Positions 25,339 to 34,592 of a DNA stretch of 64,000 nucleotides are shown piece by piece. Each line of letters opens with the position of its first letter. Within the stretch, counting starts at the first letter, position 1. The notes under the pieces are model-generated. The model saw only the letters and a list, made by a program, of their open reading frames with translations. It was not told where the DNA came from and made no database searches. Source of the DNA: Cognatiyoonia sediminum (GTDB lineage Bacteria; Pseudomonadota; Alphaproteobacteria; Rhodobacterales; Rhodobacteraceae); assembly GCF_900129845.1 (NCBI RefSeq), contig NZ_FQXB01000005.1, positions 62,001 through 126,000 on the forward strand, given 5' to 3'. A program made the position numbers and the translations under genes.

Positions 25339-26817
25339 TCAGACGCTCGTACAGATGTACTTCATTTCCATGTAGTCATCGATCCCATGGTGGGAACCTT
25401 CGCGCCCAAGGCCAGACTGTTTGACTCCGCCAAATGGTGCAACCTCTGTGGAGATGATCCCTGTGTTTACGCCGACGATGCCGTATTCCAATGCTTCGGC
25501 GACTTTCGTCACGCGGCTGAGATCCTTGGCATAGAAATAGCTCGCCAAGCCAAAGATTGTGTCATTTGCCTGTGCGATCACGTCATCCTCGTCTTCGAAT
25601 TTGAAGAGTGGGGCGAATGGGCCGAAGGTCTCATCTGTGCTGACGAGCATATCTTTGGTTGCATTTGTCACGATGGTTGGCTCGAAGAATAGGCCTCCAA
25701 GTTCATGTGCGTTTCCGCCGGTCAAAACTTCGCCGCCTTTTGATAGTGCGTCGTTCAAGTGTCGACGGACCTTTTCAACTGCAGCGGTTTCGATAAGCGG
25801 GCCCAATGCTGTCCCTTCGGTGAGGCCGTCGCCGATTTGTAGCGCCTCGACCGCAGCTTTGAGCTTTGCGGCAAACTCATCGTAAACGCCGGCCTGAACG
25901 TAGATACGGTTAGCACAAACGCAGGTCTGTCCGTTGTTGCGGAACTTGCATGCGATTGCGCCAACAACAGCCTCGTCCAAATCAGCATCGTCAAACACGA
26001 TGAACGGTGCATTGCCGCCAAGTTCCATGGAGCACTTCATGACCTGATCGGCTGCTTGGCGCAGAAGAATACGGCCGACCTCGGTGGACCCAGTAAACGT
26101 CAGCTTCTTAACATGGGGGTTCTCGCAGAATTCTTTACCGATGTCTGATGCTGCACTTGATGTCACAACTGAGAATACGCCCTTTGGGACGCCGGCTTCT
26201 TCAGCCAGCTTTCCCATGGCAAGCGCCGACAAAGGCGTTTGGGTCGCGGGGCGGATAATAAAAGAACATCCCGCAGCAAGGGCAGGCGCCGCTTTGCGCG
26301 TGATCATGGCATTCGGGAAGTTCCAAGGAGTGATCCCCGCGGCGACACCAATGGGTTGTTTGATAACGGTGATGCGCTTGTCGGGCATGTGACCCGGAAT
26401 GGTTTCGCCATAGACGCGTTTCGCTTCTTCCCCAAACCATTCAATGAAAGAAGCACCATATGCGATTTCGCCTCGGGCCTCTGCCAAAGGCTTACCCTGC
26501 TCAGCGGTCAGAATGATGGCGAGGTCTTCTTGGTTCTCCATCATCAGGTCAAACCACTTGCGCAAAATCTGAGCGCGGGACTTACCTGTCATCGCCGCCC
26601 AAGCATGCCTAGCATCTTCTGCTGTTTGAATAGCATCGGCAGTTTCCGCACGGGAAAGGTCTGCGACGGTGGCGATGACGTCACCGCGTGCAGGGTTCGT
26701 GACTTCAAATGTCTTGCCAACTGCAGAGCTCACCCATTCCCCTCGGATGAACGCTTTTTCGCAAACGAGGTCTGGGCGGGAAAGCAATGACTTCAGGTCG
26801 GTTGTTTGGTCAAGCAT
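25339..26817 (-). CDS. gabD: NAD(P)-dependent succinate-semialdehyde dehydrogenase
   Basis: 492 residues. Oxidises succinate semialdehyde to succinate, the last step of GABA breakdown. Aldehyde dehydrogenase motifs are intact: PWNFPNAMITRKAAPALAAG, FTGSTEVGRILL, the general base in CSMELGGNAPF and the catalytic cysteine in NNGQTCVCANRIYV; the C-terminus FGGVKQSGLGREGSHHGIDDYM (GVKQSGLGREGS) is typical of GabD. No gabT is adjacent, so related semialdehydes (for example glutarate semialdehyde) are possible substrates. Faces the WYL gene tail to tail with a 14-base gap. Confidence 0.9.
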   Translation of the reverse strand: MLDQTTDLKSLLSRPDLVCEKAFIRGEWVSSAVGKTFEVTNPARGDVIATVADLSRAETADAIQTAEDARHAWAAMTGKSRAQILRKWFDLMMENQEDLAIILTAEQGKPLAEARGEIAYGASFIEWFGEEAKRVYGETIPGHMPDKRITVIKQPIGVAAGITPWNFPNAMITRKAAPALAAGCSFIIRPATQTPLSALAMGKLAEEAGVPKGVFSVVTSSAASDIGKEFCENPHVKKLTFTGSTEVGRILLRQAADQVMKCSMELGGNAPFIVFDDADLDEAVVGAIACKFRNNGQTCVCANRIYVQAGVYDEFAAKLKAAVEALQIGDGLTEGTALGPLIETAAVEKVRRHLNDALSKGGEVLTGGNAHELGGLFFEPTIVTNATKDMLVSTDETFGPFAPLFKFEDEDDVIAQANDTIFGLASYFYAKDLSRVTKVAEALEYGIVGVNTGIISTEVAPFGGVKQSGLGREGSHHGIDDYMEMKYICTSV

Positions 26818-26990
26818 GGTAAGGCTCCGTCAATTTGCGGTGCATCTGAGGCAAATCACATCTTCGCGTCCAGTACTTTCGTTACTGGCTGCATCGTATT
26901 AGGGTATCTGGACTATTCTGAAGAACTGACACCAATCCGCAACTATCGTTGGGGTTGAAGATATGGCGCGCTATTTGACGTTTTTTTGCC

Positions 26991-27854
26991 ATGTTGACGG
27001 CTGATAGGATCGCGGAAAGCCAATTAGGTATGAACATGATTTCAGATTCGATCACCCGTCGCTCGTTTGGTGCGCTCATGCTGTCATCTGCAGCCGCTTG
27101 CGGTCAGTTGCCATTTTCCAACCCTGAGGTTGAAGAGACCCCTCAATTTCTGGAGGGATATGGTCCGATATTTGATGCGGGATATACGCTTCCGGGCATT
27201 CCTGAGGAATACACACAAGGCATCAACCGCCGGATGGAAGGCTTCTACACCGGAGAGGCTGAGCCGGGTACAATTGATGTCGATCCTTATTCCAAGTTTT
27301 TGTATCTGATCCAAGAAGACGGTCGCGCAGTACGCTATCCTGTTGGGGTTGGTCGTGCTGGCCGCAGCTTCAGCGGACGAGGTACCATTCAACTTAAGAA
27401 AAAGTGGCCGGGCTGGACGCCGACGCAGAACATGATCCGTACTGAACCGGACGTTTATGGCCCGTTCCGGCGGGGCATTCCGGGCGGTTTGCGGAGCCCA
27501 CTTGGTGCACGTGCGTTGTATCTATATCGCGGCGGTCGCGACACCTTCTACCGTATTCACGGAACAAATGATTTGGAGAGCATTGGCAACTCTGGTTCAG
27601 CCGGATGTATCCGCATGTTCAATCAGGACATTATCGACCTCTATAACCGTGTTTCGACGCCTATGAAGGTCAATGTGCGCAGCGAGGCGGAAAGCCTTCG
27701 TGTCGATCCAGAATATTTTGGCCGCGGTGTCGAACTGCCGCCGAAATTCTTGGATGCAGATGAGGTTTACAACGCGCTTGAAACCGATACGCCGCCTGAC
27801 TTTGACGCTGTTGACCCGGCTCTCATACCGGAAGTAGTTGAGTCAGAAATCTAA
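26991..27854 (+). CDS. L,D-transpeptidase (YkuD domain), exported
   Basis: 287 residues. Forms 3-3 crosslinks in peptidoglycan or attaches proteins to it. The YkuD active site is complete: HGTNDLESIGNSGSAGCIRM, with His and catalytic Cys. The N-terminus has a twin-arginine motif and hydrophobic stretch (ITRRSFGALMLSSAAACG), suggesting Tat export; the Cys could be a lipobox, but the -3 residue is Ala. Starts at 26991, 27030 and 27036 are all possible; the later two give a cleaner signal peptide. Periplasmic. Confidence 0.92.
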   Translation: MLTADRIAESQLGMNMISDSITRRSFGALMLSSAAACGQLPFSNPEVEETPQFLEGYGPIFDAGYTLPGIPEEYTQGINRRMEGFYTGEAEPGTIDVDPYSKFLYLIQEDGRAVRYPVGVGRAGRSFSGRGTIQLKKKWPGWTPTQNMIRTEPDVYGPFRRGIPGGLRSPLGARALYLYRGGRDTFYRIHGTNDLESIGNSGSAGCIRMFNQDIIDLYNRVSTPMKVNVRSEAESLRVDPEYFGRGVELPPKFLDADEVYNALETDTPPDFDAVDPALIPEVVESEI

Positions 27855-27961
27855 GCCGCTAAAGTGTATCCATTCCGTCGTTTTACGGACACAAACCCTT
27901 GGTAGCAGGGCTGTGGATACCTATATGTTAATAGGAAAAACATTAGAACAGGGGACTGCAT

Positions 27962-29038
27962 ATGGCAGATTTTGACGCGCAAATTGAACAATCTCAGGCT
28001 CAGGTCGCGGAAGCACAAAGTAAGATTGCAGAGCTGACCAGCCGGATCGAAACGGCGCGTCAGAAGATGGCAGAAGGGGCAGATATCGCCGTAGATATTG
28101 AGAATGCCACCCTTGAGGATGTGCACGCCCATACGGAGCTTATGAACGCCAATATTGCTGAATTGATTATGGGCTTGGACGATGTGACGGCGGGCTTTTC
28201 GAAAGACTTCGATGAAATGCGGTCGAAAACCACGATGGAAAGCATCGTGGGCTGGTTCTCCGGCGCGAAGTCGGACTCGATGCGGGAAGAGCGGATGCGC
28301 GAAAGCTCGGTCGATGACAAATTGCAGGATCTAATCAGCAAGTCGGACACGATCGTTAAGCTGCTGCAAGGGCAGCTCGATATGCTGAACGAACAAAAGA
28401 CGAGTGTTGAGACGAACCTTTCCGGCACGTTAGATGAGCGTGAAATGGTTGTGGCTGAGTTAGAAGGCGTGCGGGCCGAGATTGGTGGTATGGACCCCGC
28501 GATCATCACGTTGGAGAATAAGATCAGCGTCGAACAAGATGCCGCCGCGCGGACGAAGCTTGAAACAGAACTCGCTGAGCTGAACACCAAATACAACGCG
28601 CTGGTACAGGATGAGCAGGTGAAGCTTGCGAAGTCGCAGACGCTGGAGCGCTATATTGAGAAGGGCAAAACCTGGATTGACTCGCTGCAGAACCAGGCGG
28701 CGACGCAAATGGTGCTGATCAATAAGCTGCAGACGGACACCAAGCAGCGGGTTGTTCTCTATGATGCGCTGTCGAAGTCTTTGAAAACGGCGCAGCAGCA
28801 GGACGTGGCGCACCGGATCAATGAGATCGGTGTGAAAACCGACCAAGAGGCGCAGACCGCGATGGCAGCGATTGGGTCAGCGACCAATGCGAAGATGGCG
28901 GACATGCTGGAAGCGCATGAGGACCACATGGTCTTTGCCCGCGAGGTGTTGGAGCAAAAGGCAAAGGCCGATGAGCGGTTTATCCGCCGGTTCCAGAAGA
29001 TCGTGGAGAAGCATGATAGCAATCAGTACGGGGCTTAA
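27962..29038 (+). CDS. Long coiled-coil protein, first gene of the uncharacterised AAA+ locus
   Basis: 358 residues, not recognised. Heptad-rich helix runs almost end to end (AQIEQSQAQVAEAQSKI at the start; LDMLNEQKTSVETNL; LENKISVEQDAAARTKLETE), broken by a short hydrophobic FSGAKS-containing turn near residue 95 (ESIVGWFSGAKSD). It has no signal peptide or membrane span. The order (helical N-part, WF-SG turn, long C-terminal coiled coil) is loosely reminiscent of TelA/toxic-anion-resistance proteins; this is a weak impression only. Stop overlaps the next ATG (TAATG), so it is co-translated with the small membrane protein. Confidence 0.75.
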   Translation: MADFDAQIEQSQAQVAEAQSKIAELTSRIETARQKMAEGADIAVDIENATLEDVHAHTELMNANIAELIMGLDDVTAGFSKDFDEMRSKTTMESIVGWFSGAKSDSMREERMRESSVDDKLQDLISKSDTIVKLLQGQLDMLNEQKTSVETNLSGTLDEREMVVAELEGVRAEIGGMDPAIITLENKISVEQDAAARTKLETELAELNTKYNALVQDEQVKLAKSQTLERYIEKGKTWIDSLQNQAATQMVLINKLQTDTKQRVVLYDALSKSLKTAQQQDVAHRINEIGVKTDQEAQTAMAAIGSATNAKMADMLEAHEDHMVFAREVLEQKAKADERFIRRFQKIVEKHDSNQYGA

Positions 29039-29343
29039 TGTCCATTAGGTTGCGGTCCATTTTGGCGTTTACTGGACTCGTTGTTGTTTTCGTTGCCGGA
29101 GGGCTTCTAACACAGAGCGAAATATTCAGTTCGTCAGAGATTGAGTTTTTCTTGTTTTTGATAATGGTGCCTCTGTTCTTGCTTGGCATTGCTGCTCCGG
29201 CCTCGCGCAGTATGCTAAAGTCAACAAAATGGCTTGAGAACGAGCGAAATCTTCAAATTTGGCAGGATTCTCACGGCCCTTTTATGGGTAAATTTAGAGA
29301 GTGGTTTCTGGGCATAGATAAAGCGGGACACTTACGCGAATGA
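29038..29343 (+). CDS. Small two-helix membrane protein
   Basis: 101 residues, not recognised. Two membrane helices at about 7-28 (ILAFTGLVVVFVAGGLL) and 36-56 (FFLFLIMVPLFLLGIAA), then a basic/aromatic cytoplasmic tail ending WFLGIDKAGHLRE. Starts inside the stop codon of the coiled-coil gene. Probably a membrane partner for that protein. Confidence 0.65.
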   Translation: MSIRLRSILAFTGLVVVFVAGGLLTQSEIFSSSEIEFFLFLIMVPLFLLGIAAPASRSMLKSTKWLENERNLQIWQDSHGPFMGKFREWFLGIDKAGHLRE

Positions 29344-29368
29344 AGAGTTTGAAGTATTGCACCCAGTC

Positions 29369-29412
29369 GCCCGGCATCGCCGGGCAGCGCCCGGACCTCC
29401 CCCCGAGGGGAG
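29369..29412 (+). repeat. Two adjacent GC-rich hairpins between genes 2 and 3 of the AAA+ locus
   Basis: Stem 1: GCCCGGC (29369-29375), loop ATC, GCCGGGC (29379-29385). Stem 2: CTCCCC (29397-29402), loop CCGA, GGGGAG (29407-29412). No U-tract follows either, so they look like RNA processing/stability or pausing elements rather than terminators. Confidence 0.6.
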
Positions 29413-29467
29413 AGCGCTTCGCACCCACCCCTGATGTCCGTGCGATGCCCTTTCTATTGAGAATTGA

Positions 29468-30592
29468 ATGACCAAAACTGACCTCTCACAAGATCACTTC
29501 CAGCTTGAAGACACTCGTGTCACGCGTCGGTACTTTGGGAAGTTTGAGAAGATCACCGATCACCTGACCCGCGTCGCGGCCACGATGGAGGCGGAGCGGC
29601 GGTTGGCGCGACGGGATATTGAGGCGCTGGCAGGATATCTGGTTGGGCTAAATTACACGTTCAAAGCGCTGGCACATAAGTACCATTTCTCTGGCCGGTT
29701 CGCCCATGCGGGGCAATTGACCTTTGATAGGGTGGAAAGCGGGTTTCCTGTTTATCAAGAACTGCTCGAAATGGCGAATGATGCGCAGCAAGCGCAGGCA
29801 CACCTTGCTTCGATGCCATCGGTTGAAGAACTCAAGGAACAAATGGTCCGTACGATAGTCGGCGATCAGGAGATACCGACAAAACTGCAGTTCGCGCTGT
29901 CGCAAAGGCTCTATTATGAAGAGCTTTTGAAAGAGAAACTTTTCTGGGCGCGCAACGATCCCAAAATTGTCTGGCAGGGCAACAAACATGATCGCCGCCG
30001 TACGTTTCAAATCCATTGGGCAGTCTATGATAGTCAGGTCAATCTGCCGACGATCTACCTGATGGATATTGAAGATACCGGTCGGACAGGCTTGCCCAAG
30101 GACGAAAAGCGGTGGCCGGAGGTGCAAGCGCATCTGATGGCGCAATCCGTCGGTGGGTTGAAGTTGTTGACCATCGCCAAAGGCTTTGACGAGGATTTTG
30201 ACGACTTGCACCCCGTGCGGTTACGGCGATTTCATATCGGGCCAATGTATAGCCACGCCTTCACCCGTCAGCGTGGGCCATTGCGCGAGGTGTTAGAGCA
30301 GGCGAAATCCCCCGTTGGCGAGGATTGGGCGCTTGTCTGGACCGAAGAGGATTTGGTGTCGGAACGCGCTGAACGGGTGAAGTCAGGGTGGTTCGGGACG
30401 GTTGAGCGGCAGATATTCACGCTTGATCCCTTTGCAGGGCAGGGTGCGGATACGGGCACGACGCGGATGGAGCGATCTTTGATTATGCCGGAGCGCCCTT
30501 ATCAAGCATTGGCCGAACGCAATCCTCCGGGGTTTCGGGATGTGCGGAAATTTGTCGTGGGCGATGGGGGCCGCGTGTTGAGTTACCGATGA
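29468..30592 (+). CDS. Uncharacterised 374-residue protein of the AAA+ locus
   Basis: No family recognised. Predominantly charged and soluble, without signal peptide or membrane helix. The N-terminal 110 residues are helical (HLTRVAATMEAERRLARRD), the middle is mixed (IVWQGNKHDRRRTFQIHWAVYD; NLPTIYLMDIEDTG), and the C-terminus contains ADTGTTRMERSLIMPERP. The HDRRRTFQIHW stretch is very basic. Placed directly upstream of the ATPase gene, it may be a substrate adaptor or structural component; that is inference. Clear ATG at 29468 with only a weak Shine-Dalgarno. Confidence 0.7.
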   Translation: MTKTDLSQDHFQLEDTRVTRRYFGKFEKITDHLTRVAATMEAERRLARRDIEALAGYLVGLNYTFKALAHKYHFSGRFAHAGQLTFDRVESGFPVYQELLEMANDAQQAQAHLASMPSVEELKEQMVRTIVGDQEIPTKLQFALSQRLYYEELLKEKLFWARNDPKIVWQGNKHDRRRTFQIHWAVYDSQVNLPTIYLMDIEDTGRTGLPKDEKRWPEVQAHLMAQSVGGLKLLTIAKGFDEDFDDLHPVRLRRFHIGPMYSHAFTRQRGPLREVLEQAKSPVGEDWALVWTEEDLVSERAERVKSGWFGTVERQIFTLDPFAGQGADTGTTRMERSLIMPERPYQALAERNPPGFRDVRKFVVGDGGRVLSYR

Positions 30593-30633
30593 CGGGCGTC
30601 GCTTTTGCGCCCTGGCGCAACGCGCCCCGCCCG
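30593..30633 (+). repeat. Nested GC-rich inverted repeats between genes 3 and 4 of the AAA+ locus
   Basis: Inner stem TTGCGC (30605-30610), loop CCTG, GCGCAA (30615-30620), enclosed by CGGGCG (30593-30598) and CGCCCG (30628-30633). It starts right after the stop codon and no T-run follows. It probably folds in the mRNA and separates expression of the ATPase from the genes before it. Confidence 0.55.
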
Positions 30634-30668
30634 CCATCCCGCGAGATTAGACAGAAAGACGAACTGAG

Positions 30669-32603
30669 ATGAGCCAGACAACCGATCAGATGGAACTTCG
30701 CGAAGAAGAAATCCGCAGCCACTATGCCGCTGCCTTGGATTTGCTCGACGGGTTTGATCACGCCCCGCGGATCGCGACGGCGACTGCACCGGCGGCGGAA
30801 AAATCATCTGGCGTCGGAACACGTCGGGCGTTTCGGTCAACGACGCCGGGATTAGCGACGAGACGCGTCGCCCGCAAAGAGGGCATTCAGCTGACGTCGC
30901 GGATCGAAGCGGTAGAGGGGGGCGATGGTTTGGTCTCTCCTTTGCAAGCAACGGTGCAACAGTCGTTGCGTCGCGCCATCGCCATCGCTTTGGCTGTGGG
31001 TGAGCAATTTGCGGAGCGCACCGCGTTGAAAGACCACAAGCGGGCCAATTTGGAAGGCAGCCTCGCTGATGGAGCGCGGGCCGAATTTTCCGAGTTACTC
31101 ACGGCCGAGGCATTGGTCGCGCTTTATGTCTTTGGTTCTGCCACAGCCTTCCTGCTTGCCCCGCACGCAGGCGAAGATACAGTTGAGGTTGGAGAAGTCG
31201 AGGAGTTCCTGACTGACAACGGGCAATTGGCATTACACGGTGCGTTGTGGGAGCTTGACCAAGACATCGGCAAACATGCGGGCGACGAACCGAAACTCGT
31301 CGCAACGATCTTGGCATTTGCGGAAAGCTTGATGGATAAGACCGCGGCCCGCGCAAGTACGGCCGGCCGGTTGGAGCCGTTCAATACCGCGAGTTGGCGG
31401 GTTGAGGCGGATGACTTCCCGATCAACGGGTTCACACCTGCGCAGAAATCCAAGGGCTCTGTCCTGACGATGACGTTCAAGAAACCGAACGAAGTTGTCG
31501 GCAACCACATCGCCAAATATCAGGCGTTGAAGCTCTCCAAGATGTTGATGGCCTACGATTTTGAGCGGAAGCTTAACCCGTTTGCCGAGTTGGGCGGATT
31601 TATCTTTACCTTCATGGGCGACGGGAAACCGGGGACAGGTAAGACGACGTTGATCCAAATGATGGCCGGGCTGATCAACGATTACTGCCAAGTCGCGGGC
31701 TATCCGTTCCGCTATCAAAACCTATCGACGGACAATATTGATAGCTATCAGGGTAAATCCGGACAAAATGCAAAGGCATTCATCAACAACGTTGTTGATC
31801 CCGGTGTGATCGGGTTTGGTACGATTGACGATATTGATCAGTTGGCGGGCAAACGTGGGGATCGTCAGTCCTCTGCCGGTCAGTTGGAAATCACGGCTGT
31901 GCTGATGGAGAGTTTTGCGGGTGCCAATACGGTTGTACGAGGCAATTGCACCTTTGGGATGTTCTCGAACTACCCTGAAAACGTTGATGACGCCTTGCGC
32001 CAACGTGCCGGCGCGCGGTTCTTGGTCGACGGGCCACAAACGCGCGAAGACTATATTGATATTCTCTACCTGCTGATGGGTAAGAACCACGATATCCCCG
32101 TCGGTCAGCACGAAGTTTTCTCAGCGCAAGAGATCAAAAAGGCTGTGGCCGCCAGTTTCGAAAGCCACGCGCGCCCGCATGAAGAGGGGTTGATGAAGGT
32201 GTTTGATCGGGTCCAGTCCCAGATTGGGGATCTTGATACGATCGCCAAGCTGGGGACCTATCTGAAGGGCATTCAGGAAGCGGACGAACGCTTTACGGGA
32301 CGTGCAATCAAGAACATCACAGATGCCGTTAAAGTGCGGGCCATGGATTTCGAACTTCCTGACGAATGGATGGAAAACCCCGAGCTGTTCCTTTTCAAAA
32401 ACTACGACACCAAACGCGACATGATTGCCGATCTCCGCCAGCCCATCACGGTCGAAATGGTCATTCAAGAGATCAACCGCTACGCCGATAGCGAATTCCG
32501 ATATGCGGACAAATCGGACGAAGTGGCGATTGAAAATGCCGTCCGAGATATGGAGCGCATGGAAGAGGCCAAGCGCCGTTACCTGGAAGGAAAGGGAAGC
32601 TAA
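30669..32603 (+). CDS. AAA+ ATPase with a large N-terminal extension
   Basis: 644 residues. AAA+ core about 280-480: Walker A GDGKPGTGKTTL (318-329), Walker B-like GFGTIDDID (382-390), sensor-1-like FSNYP (432-436) and arginine-finger candidates in ALRQRAGARF (442-451). Residues 1-250 are an unrecognised helical extension, including a disordered basic stretch (GTRRAFRSTTPGLATRRV). The C-terminus is helical lid-like. It is not MoxR, Clp, FtsH or a transposition ATPase by motif context. Neighbours (coiled coil, small membrane proteins) suggest a membrane-associated remodelling machine; substrate unknown. ATG at 30669. Confidence 0.82.
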   Translation: MSQTTDQMELREEEIRSHYAAALDLLDGFDHAPRIATATAPAAEKSSGVGTRRAFRSTTPGLATRRVARKEGIQLTSRIEAVEGGDGLVSPLQATVQQSLRRAIAIALAVGEQFAERTALKDHKRANLEGSLADGARAEFSELLTAEALVALYVFGSATAFLLAPHAGEDTVEVGEVEEFLTDNGQLALHGALWELDQDIGKHAGDEPKLVATILAFAESLMDKTAARASTAGRLEPFNTASWRVEADDFPINGFTPAQKSKGSVLTMTFKKPNEVVGNHIAKYQALKLSKMLMAYDFERKLNPFAELGGFIFTFMGDGKPGTGKTTLIQMMAGLINDYCQVAGYPFRYQNLSTDNIDSYQGKSGQNAKAFINNVVDPGVIGFGTIDDIDQLAGKRGDRQSSAGQLEITAVLMESFAGANTVVRGNCTFGMFSNYPENVDDALRQRAGARFLVDGPQTREDYIDILYLLMGKNHDIPVGQHEVFSAQEIKKAVAASFESHARPHEEGLMKVFDRVQSQIGDLDTIAKLGTYLKGIQEADERFTGRAIKNITDAVKVRAMDFELPDEWMENPELFLFKNYDTKRDMIADLRQPITVEMVIQEINRYADSEFRYADKSDEVAIENAVRDMERMEEAKRRYLEGKGS

Positions 32604-32604
32604 G

Positions 32605-32940
32605 ATGCTGTTGGATGGCCTCTTTTTTCCTGCTGTGATCCTCGCGGTGTTGTCGTGGATGGTACCGAAGCTGCTTAGCTTCGTGATGCCCGAGGGTGTG
32701 AAACCTTTGCTTTTGTTGGCATTACTTTCAACGTTGATTTTGTTCCTTCTTTCTAGTGTGTTTTTCTTCGTTCTTTACCTCTGGCAAGGCGCGACACTCG
32801 CGCGATTGGCGGAAGGCGGACTTTCAACGAACATCCTATTGTTCGGGCGGTTGGGTATGATTGCAGGGATGATTTGGGCACCCATCATGGTTCTTTCGGT
32901 TGCGGCGCTACCGCGCCGTTGGAAAAAGGAGGTCTGGTAA
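32605..32940 (+). CDS. Small three-helix membrane protein
   Basis: 111 residues, not recognised. Three hydrophobic segments: about 6-28 (LFFPAVILAVLSWMVPKLL), 34-60 (LLLLALLSTLILFLLSSVFF) and 78-103 (ILLFGRLGMIAGMIWAPIM), ending with a basic tail RRWKKEVW. The ATG at 32605 overlaps nothing but begins one base after the ATPase stop, with a GGAAAGGGA purine tract upstream. Inner membrane. Confidence 0.65.
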   Translation: MLLDGLFFPAVILAVLSWMVPKLLSFVMPEGVKPLLLLALLSTLILFLLSSVFFFVLYLWQGATLARLAEGGLSTNILLFGRLGMIAGMIWAPIMVLSVAALPRRWKKEVW

Positions 32941-32943
32941 ATC

Positions 32944-34317
32944 ATGGATCTTCTGATCGAAAAGGGCCTGATGTTCGGCAATCTGATCCGCATTGATAGC
33001 CCAGTCTTGGTTGAACGCTACAATCGGGCGCTCGATGCTTTGACGGGTAAGCGAACCGAACTGACCGAGTTTCATATCGATATCGCTGGTTTCTCCCCAG
33101 AGATCGGGGATGAGTTGGCTGATCCGCTCTACCTTAACCATGAAGGTGTCAATCGGCAGTTCATCTTGTTGACTACCGAGCAGAAACGCGCGCCACTTCT
33201 GTCGTCGAAATTCTCAACATCACGAAGTATTCTACGCCAGTTTATTGATGAAAACGAACGCGAGTTATTTGCCCTGACGGTGCGGGACGCTGTGGCGGGC
33301 GAGGTGGTGAACTCTGTTTTCCGGATTGAGACACCGGCCGATTTGTTCGAGATCAGAAAACTGCGGATCGAGGCAGACACTACCGACGGGACCGTTCGCG
33401 TGGCGAAACGGCTTCGGGGCATGATCGATGAATTTAAGACCCGTCCTGATGCGTGGTTCGACGACGTGTTGATCGGTGAGATGATTGGCCTTGCTAAAGA
33501 AACCGGTGACGTTACCCGCAACCCTGTCATCTTGCCTGAAATGGAGTTCGACCAGTCGAACTTTTGGACCTCTCATTTTGGCGGCCTCTATGTCTTTCGG
33601 GATATTGAGAATCCTGCCGTAATCAGTGTTGGGCCAAAGAAAAAAATCGGGAAGACACCGCTGCCGATTGTCTTTGATTTCGATGATCGCGCGCATATTG
33701 CGACCTTTTTGGATTTGAACGACTTGGTGGAGCCGATCATCAAAGCGCGCGGAATGGATGCAACCGCTGTCCTTCGGCAGAAGATGGATTTTATCGTTGC
33801 ACGCGTTGCCGCCGACAGAGGAGAAGAACTTAGCCAGGCGACGCGACGTGATCTGCGCGCGTTGGGCCGCAAGTACGCAGCAAGTTTACCGGCTGAGTGG
33901 CAAGGTTTGGCGGCTTTGGTGCGCTGGGCTGAAGAGGGCGGAAGTTGGCCGCATATCACGTCAGGCCACCCAGCCTATTTCTATTCCTTGAGAGCCAAAC
34001 CGCACAAGGACGCAGATTTGGTCAACCGGTTGCTGGCAGAGCTGTCACCGCTTGATTTTCGCCAATTGTTTATCTGTCATAAGGATGCCTTTTACGCGGC
34101 TTACGCTGAATGGCCGGATGCAAAGCAGGCCTATGTGGCGCGTTTTTTGGAATCTGAGTATCAGGTGGATAAGGCGGGTGCTCGTGAAGCGCTTTTCGGT
34201 TCAGAGGCGGATATGAGCGAACCGGATCCGCAGGACGCTTCGCCGTGGAGCGCTGGACGCTCTCGTGATATGATCGATCGTGTTGGCCCTTGGGGTGCCA
34301 TCAATAGGAGAATGTGA
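32944..34317 (+). CDS. Uncharacterised 457-residue protein (DUF6638-like)
   Basis: Soluble, no signal peptide. I recall roseobacter proteins of this appearance as DUF6638, but could not verify it. Readable landmarks: FHIDIAGFSPEIGDELADP near 40, HEGVNRQFILLTTEQKRAPLL near 66, FRDIENPAVISVGPKKKIG near 218 and a C-terminal helical half (RHDLRALGRKY-like, HITSGHPAYFYSLRAKPHKD). No catalytic motif is recognised. Four bases after the membrane protein stop; the stop overlaps the next ATG (TGATG), so the three genes are translationally linked. Confidence 0.7.
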   Translation: MDLLIEKGLMFGNLIRIDSPVLVERYNRALDALTGKRTELTEFHIDIAGFSPEIGDELADPLYLNHEGVNRQFILLTTEQKRAPLLSSKFSTSRSILRQFIDENERELFALTVRDAVAGEVVNSVFRIETPADLFEIRKLRIEADTTDGTVRVAKRLRGMIDEFKTRPDAWFDDVLIGEMIGLAKETGDVTRNPVILPEMEFDQSNFWTSHFGGLYVFRDIENPAVISVGPKKKIGKTPLPIVFDFDDRAHIATFLDLNDLVEPIIKARGMDATAVLRQKMDFIVARVAADRGEELSQATRRDLRALGRKYAASLPAEWQGLAALVRWAEEGGSWPHITSGHPAYFYSLRAKPHKDADLVNRLLAELSPLDFRQLFICHKDAFYAAYAEWPDAKQAYVARFLESEYQVDKAGAREALFGSEADMSEPDPQDASPWSAGRSRDMIDRVGPWGAINRRM

Positions 34318-34583
34318 TGGGGTTTGTTCGTCTCGTTATTTTTGGCTTTCTATTACTGAGTGTCATCTATCTTTCGCTGTCCTGGTTCACTCGGTCTCTG
34401 CGGCGCGAAAGCCTTGAAAATGAGTGGGATGAAGACCAGCCTGAAGGTATCAGCCGAGACGACTACGTGGCAGCGGGGATTAAAGAGTACAATGACGGTT
34501 TGAGGCCTAAGCTATTGTTATTGGTCTACGTGATCCCCACCGTTTTGATTGCCACAATTGTTTATCTGACCAATTCGAACTGA
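34317..34583 (+). CDS. Small two-helix membrane protein
   Basis: 88 residues, not recognised. Helices at about 4-22 (VRLVIFGFLLLSVIYLSL) and 64-84 (KLLLLVYVIPTVLIATIVYL) flank an acidic cytoplasmic or periplasmic loop (ESLENEWDEDQPEGISRDDY). Start ATG at 34317 lies within the preceding stop (TGATG), with AGGAG at 34306-34310; an upstream GTG at 34314 is less likely. Topology and role unknown. Confidence 0.65.
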   Translation: MGFVRLVIFGFLLLSVIYLSLSWFTRSLRRESLENEWDEDQPEGISRDDYVAAGIKEYNDGLRPKLLLLVYVIPTVLIATIVYLTNSN

Positions 34584-34592
34584 GGACTAGCA

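Noticed and set aside
27851-28132. 93-codon minus-strand frame between the transpeptidase and the coiled-coil gene
   Set aside because: Mostly antisense to the coiled-coil gene; no recognisable start signal.
29413-29467. Possible terminator within the AAA+ locus
   Set aside because: Hairpins are not followed by a U-tract, and the next gene continues in the same direction.
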